From: Pseudopedobacter sp044361595
GTDB taxonomy: Bacteria > Bacteroidota > Bacteroidia > Sphingobacteriales > Sphingobacteriaceae
Assembly (NCBI GenBank): GCA_044361595.1
Contig: JBIKIN010000020.1
Span: forward strand, 1-64,000
DNA: 64,000 nt
Reading direction: 5' to 3'
Below, piece after piece: positions 34,971-42,900 of the stretch. Position numbers and translations under genes: made by a program. Position 1 is the stretch's first letter. Every line of letters begins with the position of its first letter. The notes below the pieces were generated by a model. That model made no database searches. It was not told the DNA's origin and was given only the letters and a program-made list of their open reading frames with translations.

Positions 34971-35500
34971 TTGGAGGTAAATTAAAAGGTATTAGGTTAC
35001 AAGCACCAAAAAATTTACCCGTAAGGCCTACTACCGATATGGCCAAAGAAGCCTTGTTTAATATCCTGCAAAACTTAGTAGAAATATCAGAACTGCATGT
35101 TTTAGATTTGTTTAGTGGTACCGGAAACATCAGTTTAGAATTTGCCTCTAGAGGTGCTGAACAAATTACCGCTGTAGATAGAGATTTTGGATGTTATCAT
35201 TATCTCAAAAATACCGCTCAGCAGCATCAATTAAATCAAATTAAAGCTTATAAAGCTGATGTTTTCAAATACTTGAAACAAGAAAATCAGCAGTATGATT
35301 TGATTTTCGCAGATCCTCCTTACGATTTAAACAGAATTCCAGAAATAGCTCCGTTAGTTTTTGAGCAAGATTTACTTAAACCAAATGGAATTTTAATAAT
35401 CGAGCATCAGAGTATGCAAGATTTATCAAATCATCCTAATTTTAAAGAAAAAAGAACTTACGGTTACACAGCTTTTAGTTTTTTTAACAAAAACCAATAA
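34961..35500 (+). CDS. rsmD: 16S rRNA (guanine-N2) methyltransferase RsmD
   Basis: A 179-aa AdoMet enzyme that methylates G966 (E. coli numbering) of 16S rRNA. It shows MRIIGGKLKGIRL, VRPTTDMAKEALFNIL, LDLFSGTGNISLE (48-60, AdoMet loop) and FADPPYD (DPPY 118-121, catalytic). The start overlaps the DUF3822 stop by 10 bp and coaD follows 4 bp later, so translation is coupled. Confidence 0.95.
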   Translation: MRIIGGKLKGIRLQAPKNLPVRPTTDMAKEALFNILQNLVEISELHVLDLFSGTGNISLEFASRGAEQITAVDRDFGCYHYLKNTAQQHQLNQIKAYKADVFKYLKQENQQYDLIFADPPYDLNRIPEIAPLVFEQDLLKPNGILIIEHQSMQDLSNHPNFKEKRTYGYTAFSFFNKNQ

Positions 35501-35504
35501 AAAT

Positions 35505-35972
35505 ATGAAAATTGCACTTTTCCCCGGTTCTTTTGATCCAATAACCAAAGCTCATGTAGATATTTTAAAACGTTCTATTCCTTTGTTTGACAAGATTTAT
35601 GTAGGTATTGGAACCAATAGCAGTAAACAAAGTTTATTAAGTGTTGATGTTAGATTAGAGATGATTAAAGCTGTTTTTGCCGATGAACCTAAACTAGAGA
35701 TGATTAAATACGAAGGTTTAACTGTTAACTTTTGTAAAGAAATTGGCGCCGATTATATGATTAGAGGGATTAGAACGGTCTCGGATTTTGAGTACGAAAA
35801 GGCAATTGCCCAGATGAACCACGCTTTAGTACCAGATATTGAATCTATTTTTATTGTTAGTAAACCTGGTTATTCTTCCATAAGTTCTACCATTGTAAGA
35901 GATATTTTAAGATATGGCGGAGACGTTGCACAATTTGTACCTAGCGCCGCAATTCCATTTTTAATTAAATGA
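35505..35972 (+). CDS. coaD: Phosphopantetheine adenylyltransferase CoaD
   Basis: A 155-aa nucleotidyltransferase for the penultimate step of CoA synthesis. FPGSFDPITKAHVDI (6-20) is the N-terminal active site and SISSTIVRD the C-terminal phosphate loop. The T/HxGH motif, usually TxGH here, reads TKAH (Thr14-His17), with Ala in place of Gly. MIRGIRTVSDFEYE is standard. Last gene of the operon. Identification is secure despite the substitution. Confidence 0.95.
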   Translation: MKIALFPGSFDPITKAHVDILKRSIPLFDKIYVGIGTNSSKQSLLSVDVRLEMIKAVFADEPKLEMIKYEGLTVNFCKEIGADYMIRGIRTVSDFEYEKAIAQMNHALVPDIESIFIVSKPGYSSISSTIVRDILRYGGDVAQFVPSAAIPFLIK

Positions 35973-35989
35973 TTTAATTTTTTTTCCAT

Positions 35990-36140
35990 AACGTAATGCG
36001 TTAAGTATTGTCCAATGGGCTCCTTCGGAGAAATGAAAATCCTTTTTTTGAGGATAAGGAAAATGCGAGATGGAGAAAAAAAGATTGTAATGAAAAGCCT
36101 GACAGCGTTTTTTCTGCGGGCTAACGCCAAACATCTTTCT
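35990..36140. repeat. Intergenic repeat fragment with GCGGGCTAACGCC
   Basis: GC-richer patch with CTCCTTCGGAG (a 5-bp palindrome) and GCGTTTTTTCTGCGGGCTAACGCC. The GCGGGCTA core is shared with the repeat at about 24046-24053. It sits between coaD and the antitoxin-like gene and contains no gene. Confidence 0.5.
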
Positions 36141-36190
36141 AAATAATTGTATATTAGTATTATCTTTAATGTTATTCTAAAAATAAACGC

Positions 36191-36451
36191 ATGACCTTAC
36201 AATTTATAAAAGATCCTAATGGAAACACTACAGGTGTTTACATTCCTATTGAGGAATGGCAGGATTTAAAATCAAAATATACTGATTTGCAAAAGTTGGA
36301 AGCAGATAATTTAAAGGAATTGACACCGTGGCAAAAACAAGTTATAGATGAGCGTTTAAGCGATTATTATAATAATTCTGAGGATGTTGCGGATTTTGAT
36401 GAAACCATCAACGACATAGAAAAAAGAGAGTTCATTAGTATAATCCAATGA
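36191..36451 (+). CDS. Antitoxin-like small protein, C-terminus probably replaced
   Basis: An 86-aa acidic protein that resembles small Bacteroidota addiction-module antitoxins: MTLQFIKDPNGNTTGVYIPIEEWQDL (N-terminal beta strands) followed by helices. No toxin gene follows. The last residues (EFISIIQ) appear to come from a different gene: from about position 36430 the DNA is a remnant of a KilA-N protein read out of frame. Thus the ORF may be a truncated antitoxin fused to foreign sequence. Whether it is still expressed is unknown. Confidence 0.5.
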   Translation: MTLQFIKDPNGNTTGVYIPIEEWQDLKSKYTDLQKLEADNLKELTPWQKQVIDERLSDYYNNSEDVADFDETINDIEKREFISIIQ

Positions 36452-36530
36452 AGCAGACGTATTGAATATGGCTTTATTTGGTAAAACCGCTAAACAATGG
36501 CGTGAAAAAATACAGATAAAAAGGGAAATA
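36430..36530 (+). pseudogene. Fragment of a KilA-N domain protein (C-terminal part)
   Basis: In the frame starting at 36447 the translation reads NEADVLNMALFGKTAKQWRE, then a 1-base loss shifts to NTDKKGNN and a stop. This matches the C-terminal motif NEADLLNVALFGxTAKQWRDxNPxxKGNxRD that I know from bacterial KilA-N proteins of prophage origin. Only about 28 residues remain and the frame is broken, so it is a relic joined to the 3' end of the antitoxin-like gene. Confidence 0.65.
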
Positions 36531-36930
36531 ATTAATATATTCCCTCTCCCAACTGAAGTGTTAGTTGTTTGTTTACTTGCTATTGTTTTTCTTTATTGAA
36601 AAATGCACCCAAAAAAATAATTTTTAAAATTAAACTCATACTTCACCACTTAAAGCAGGAAGATTTTAAATACCAGGAGTTAAGATAGTATCGATTAATT
36701 TACTTTTAAAGAAGTTACTTTTATCAAATAATGGAATTGAGTAAAAAAAACAATTACTCAAAAAAGATTAAACTAATTACAGGATCACAAGAAATAAATG
36801 CAAAAATTCAAATAAAATATTTACATTCACATGATTTTCTACCCGAAATATCATTTTGTCTGTGAATTAACAATTATTAATTATTCAATAATTCCAAATT
36901 ATACAGCTGAATTATTGAATAAATTGATAA
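36531..36930. other. Intergenic region before the giant PKD gene
   Basis: 400 bp of AT-rich DNA with no gene or clear repeat. It should contain the promoter of the PKD/porP operon; no TAnnTTTG box was convincing. Confidence 0.4.
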
Positions 36931-39900
36931 ATGAAAAACAAATTTCTTTTTTTTACATTTTTTTTATTTGCCGCTGTTTTTCAAACCAAATTTGTAAGCG
37001 CAAAAAATATAAGTATTTACACAGATTCTGACTCAATCAAATATGCAGGTGCCCCATCTATTGGTATAAGCGGGAATAAAAAATTAGAAATTGTAAGTCC
37101 AAATGCTGGAGACAGCTATAAGTGGTTTAGGAATAATGCGGTAATACCTGGAGCAACTTTATCCAATTATACTGCAACTTTAATTGGCGAATATTATGTT
37201 GAGGTAAGAAAAAACTCTACAAACTTTACTAAATCTAATATAGTAAAACTAACAGAAATTACTACCATAGAAGCATCCTTTTCCTTTACTACTAATGGTG
37301 TATGTACTAATATCCCAATTGTATTTACTGGTACTTCTACGGGCAATTCTCTAACTTACGAATGGGATTTTGGCGACCCTAATTCTGGTGGTTCAAATAC
37401 CTCTACCATTCAAAACCCCTCTCATACTTTTGTTGGTACGATTGGTAGCGGCAATCAAAACTTTAATGTAAAACTTACTGTAACAGATAATAATGGGGTA
37501 AACAGTATAGTAACTAAAGTAATAACCACAAAGCAATTACCAGATGCTAATTTAGGGGGAACAGGAAAATTAACTTATAATGGATTACCTTATTTTAGAG
37601 TTTGTTCTCCAAACCCTTCAAATTTTACTTTTGTAAATTTATCATCAACTAATAATATTGAGTACACAATTGATTGGGGTGATAATAGTCCCTTATATAC
37701 TTCTAATAACTTTACGAGCTCATTAACCCATAATTATAAAGTAGGAATTGACACTTTAACATACACTGTAAAGGGAGTAAATGGATGCGTTTCGTCCCAA
37801 ATATATTATGTTTTTGTAGGAAGCAATCCTGCTGGAAACATAGTACCAAGAGGTAATACAACAATTTGTACGGATCAAGAACTAACATTTGATATTTCAG
37901 GAATTGACAACAACACGCCGGGAACTACTTATAAGATTACTTTTAATGATGGCACAAGTCCAATTACGCTAGTTCATCCTCTTATAGACAAATTTATAAC
38001 ACACAAATTCACAAAAAATTCATGTGGTGCAAGTTCTTCATTAGCAAATTCTTTTACTGTTTCCTTTGAAGCAGCAAACCCTTGTGGGACAACACCAGGT
38101 AGTGCGGGTGGTATTTTTGTTTCTGATAAGCCAAAAGCTCAATTTGACATCGTAAATCAAACTAAAATATGTGTAAACAATTCCTTAACCTTTTCAAATA
38201 AAAGTACTGGGACTTCAGTAACGTCTAGTTCTTGTACTAACGGACCAATAATTTGGAAAATAACACCAAGTACGGGCTGGTCCATTATTAATGGTACTAA
38301 TGGCAGAGATTTTAACCAAACAGATCCTACAATTTGGCAAACAGGAGGACAAAATTTAAATGTAAGGTTCACCCAGCCAGGAGAATATAAAATATCTTTA
38401 AAAATTGGAACTACTTCTTGTGGGGTCGATAGCTTAGAAAAAACCATTTGTGTTAACCCAACCCCAACAGCTGCTTTTGATTTAGATAAAAGTACAGGTT
38501 GTGCACCTCTGATAGTTAAAACAACTAACAATTCTAATACCCCAATTTGCGGGAACAATGATTACACTTGGAGTGTAACTTATACTGATTCGCAAGGATG
38601 TGCTGGAACTAGTAGCTTCTCTTATCTAAACAGCACAAGTGCCAAATTTACGAACCCAGAATTTCAGTTTAACAATGCTGGCACATATAGTATTTCACTT
38701 ACAACTAAAAATGCAGATGGTACTGGTTGTAGTGTTACATCCGCAATAAAAACAATTACTGTGAAAGCTAAGCCTATTGTTAGTATTAACGGAGTCTCTT
38801 CAGTTTGTTTAGGCGCAAATTTAGCGTTGGGTTCAACGGTAAAAAACTGTTATTCAACCATTGCAGAAACTTATCTATGGAGCTTTCCGGGGGCAAATAT
38901 CACAAGTTCTAATGATGCAATACCACCAAATATTAATTATTCTACTGCGGGTACTAAAATTATCACATTAGATGTTACTAACGAATGTGGCACTACGACA
39001 ATTACCAAAACAATTACAGTTAACTCAGCACCTTCTGTTAATGTAATTTCAGACAAAATTTTATGTCCTAGCAATAATCAACCAATTATAATTTTTACCA
39101 ATGTCAGTAATATTAGCGGTGTTACTTACAATTGGACAAGAACTGCTGGAAATATTGGTCTTATACCATTAACAGGTAGTTCTAATATTCCTAGTTTTAA
39201 TGCAACAAATTCCGGTTCAACCGCAATTACATCTACAATTACTGTAACACCTACATTAAATGGTTGCATAGGTACTCCTGTCACTTTTACCATAACTGTT
39301 AACCCTTCTTCACCAGTAGCTAATGCTGGAGTAGACCAAAAAATTTGTAATAAAACAGAGACTGTTTTAAGTGGAAATAATCCAGGAACTTTTGTTGGTA
39401 CTTGGACTAGGACATCTGGACCTGCTGATATTATATTTGAAGATGCTAATAAATTCAACACAAAAGTAACAGGATTAACTGCAAACCAAACTTATGGATT
39501 TAGATGGACTATTACTGGAATAGGAAGTTGCCCAGCTACATTTGATGATGTTGTTATTTTTAACCGCCCAGATGTGACTTCAGCCAATGCGGGAATTGAT
39601 GCTACAGTTTGCGATTATGTTTTGAGTCCCTTACAAAATAACACTTTTACTTTACAAGGTAATTTAAATACTTCAAGAGCCTACGAAACAGGAACATGGA
39701 CTATTTTAAACAAGCCAAGTGGTAATACGCCTACTTTTAGTAATAACAATCCCAATAATAAAAATGCAATATTAGGTAATTTAATTCCTGGTACTTACGA
39801 ACTCGTTTGGACCACCTCTAACGATGCGGGTTGTATCTCATCAACAGACAATGTAATTATTAAAGTTTATAGTAAACCTACAGCAGGTTCAACCACAAAA

Positions 39901-42900
39901 CCTACTGAGATTTGTACAGGAGAAAGTATTACATTAAGCAATACAGGCGCAATTGGCGAAATACTAGAATGGCAATATTCGTTAAATATAAATGGGCCAT
40001 GGATAAGCATACCAGATAGCAAAAAATCAAGTATAACTGATGCAAATGTTACAACAACAAGATATTATAGGTTCAAAATAGTAAGCCAAAGCCCGCTTTG
40101 TAACAATACCTATTTTTATGAGGTAGGTTTTGTAAAAGTAAATCTATTATCTGTTGGCGGAACAGCTAATGGGGCGCAAACTTTATGTTCAAAAACTAAT
40201 TCTGGTGCTGTTAATGTCTCTGGCAATATTGGAAGTGTGGTGAGATGGGAAAGTTCTTCAGATGATATTACCTTTACGGCAATTCCTAACTCGGTAAATT
40301 CTACTTACAATTATTCAAATATTCCAGCAACAACTTATTTTAGAGCCGTTATAAAAAGTGGAACTTGTACCGAGGCAAAATCAACATCGGTAAAAATAAC
40401 TTTAGGTGAAAATGCCATACAAGCAAAAGCAGGAAATGATCAAAAAATATGTAATCAAACCGAAGTCACTTTATTAGGAAATGATGCTGGAAGTTTCTTG
40501 GGAACTTGGACACAAATTAGCGGCACAGCGGTAACTTTTGAAGATGCTAATAAATTCAACACAAAAGTAACAGGATTAACTGCAAACCAAACTTATGGAT
40601 TTAGATGGACTATTACTGGAATAGGAAGTTGCCCAGCTACATTTGATGATGTTGTTATTTTTAACCGCCCAGATGTGACTTCAGCCAATGCGGGAATTGA
40701 TGCTACAGTTTGCGATTATGTTTTGAGTCCCTTACAAAATAACACTTTTACTTTACAAGGTAATTTAAATACTTCAAGAGCCTACGAAACAGGAACATGG
40801 ACTATTTTAAACAAGCCAAGTGGTAATACGCCTACTTTTAGTAATAACAATCCCAATAATAAAAATGCAATATTAGGTAATTTAATTCCTGGTACTTACG
40901 AACTCGTTTGGACCACCTCTAACGATGCGGGTTGTATCTCATCAACAGACAATGTAATTATTAAAGTTTATAGTAAACCTACAGCAGGTTCAACCACAAA
41001 ACCTACTGAGATTTGTACAGGAGAAAGTATTACATTAAGCAATACAGGCGCAATTGGCGAAATACTAGAATGGCAATATTCGTTAAATATAAATGGGCCA
41101 TGGATAAGCATACCAGATAGCAAAAAATCAAGTATAACTGATGCAAATGTTACAACAACAAGATATTATAGGTTCAAAATAGTAAGCCAAAGCCCGCTTT
41201 GTAACAATACCTATTTTTATGAGGTAGGTTTTGTAAAAGTAAATCTATTATCTGTTGGCGGAACAGCTAATGGGGCGCAAACTTTATGTTCAAAAACTAA
41301 TTCTGGTGCTGTTAATGTCTCTGGCAATATTGGAAGTGTGGTGAGATGGGAAAGTTCTTCAGATGATATTACCTTTACGGCAATTCCTAACTCGGTAAAT
41401 TCTACTTACAATTATTCAAATATTCCAGCAACAACTTATTTTAGAGCCGTTATAAAAAGTGGAACTTGTACCGAGGCAAAATCAACATCGGTAAAAATAA
41501 CTTTAGGTGAAAACGTAGCAACTGCAAATGCAGGCCCAAATCAAACGCTTTGTAATTTTATTGGTAAAATTACATTAGCAGCAAATTCCGTAAATGATGC
41601 AACTACCAAATGGACTCAAATTAGCGGTCCAACAATTAGTTTTGACAACGATAATTTAGCCAATAGTGAAGTAAATATAACTCAAAATGGAACTTATATT
41701 TTTGAATGGGAAATTAGTAATAGTGTATGTCTATCATCTAAAAGTAGGGTAACTATTTTTAATTATCCTCCTTTGGTTAATCAAATTACAGGAAGTTCAA
41801 CTTTTTGCTTTGGACAACAAGTTACAATTACAGGTAATACACCAACTGGCGGAGATGGAAATTATGCTTATAGCTGGGAGAAAAGTATAGATAATAGTTC
41901 TTGGCAAGTCATCACAAATGAAACGAGTAAAAATTTAAGTTTTGTGACACAAAATACCATATACGTGAGGCGAGTTGTTAAATCTAATGTTTGTTTAGAT
42001 AATAGCACCGCAGTTTTAATAACTGTTTTACCTACAATTGTAAATAATACTGTTTCTGCCAATCAAGAAATTTGCATAGGAAAGGCTAGCCAAATTATTA
42101 CAGGTTCAACTCCAACCGGAGGAAATAATTTTTATGCTTATAGTTGGGAAAAAAGCTTAGATGACAATGTTTGGATTGTAATTGCAGGGATTACAACGAA
42201 AGATTATCAGCCTACAAATGTACTAATTAACACCTATTTTAGGAGAATTGTAACTTCAAATGTTTGTATAGATGCTCAAAAAAGCACATCAAATATTGTA
42301 AAGATTACTGTTAGGCCAAATGCTATTTCCGATTTTACCACTGTAGCTACCAGCGCTTGTATCCCATTTAATTTAGCAAGTGTAATTACCGCTACTGCTC
42401 ACCCTAATGAGAATTTGAGTTATGAATGGTTTGCCAATGGACAGGTTATTGGGAACACTTCCAGTTTTCCCGGCTATATTATTACCAATGATGGGGATAT
42501 TGTAAAAATTAAATTAGTAACTATTAGTAAATACGGATGTAATAGCGATACCAAAGAGATTACATTTAGTACCACAAAAAATGTAGTAGCCTCGTTTATT
42601 AAAGACAAACAAAAAGGTTGTGGCCCGTTAACGGTGAAATTCACAAATAATTCTTCTCCGTTAAATGGTGTTAGTTATACTTGGGATTTTGGTAATGGAC
42701 AAACTTCTAATTTGGCTAATCCGCCAACAATCATATTTGCTTCTCATCCATTAAATAGAGATACCACTTATATTATAAAACTAATAGCAAAAACTTCATG
42801 TTCTGAAACTTTATTTAAGGATTCTATAACTGTAAGACCAAAACCAGTTTCTATATTTTCTCCGGATGTTACCATTGGTTGTTCGCCATTAGCAATTAAA

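Noticed and set aside
36449..36466. Start of a toxin gene overlapping the antitoxin-like stop (ATGA), MKQTY then stop
   Set aside because: The same bases are better explained as part of the KilA-N motif in another frame (NEADVLN); a five-codon toxin remnant has no support.
38157..39461. Minus-strand frames of 111-133 codons inside the PKD gene
   Set aside because: They lie opposite a continuous, strongly supported 2841-codon gene and arise from its base composition.
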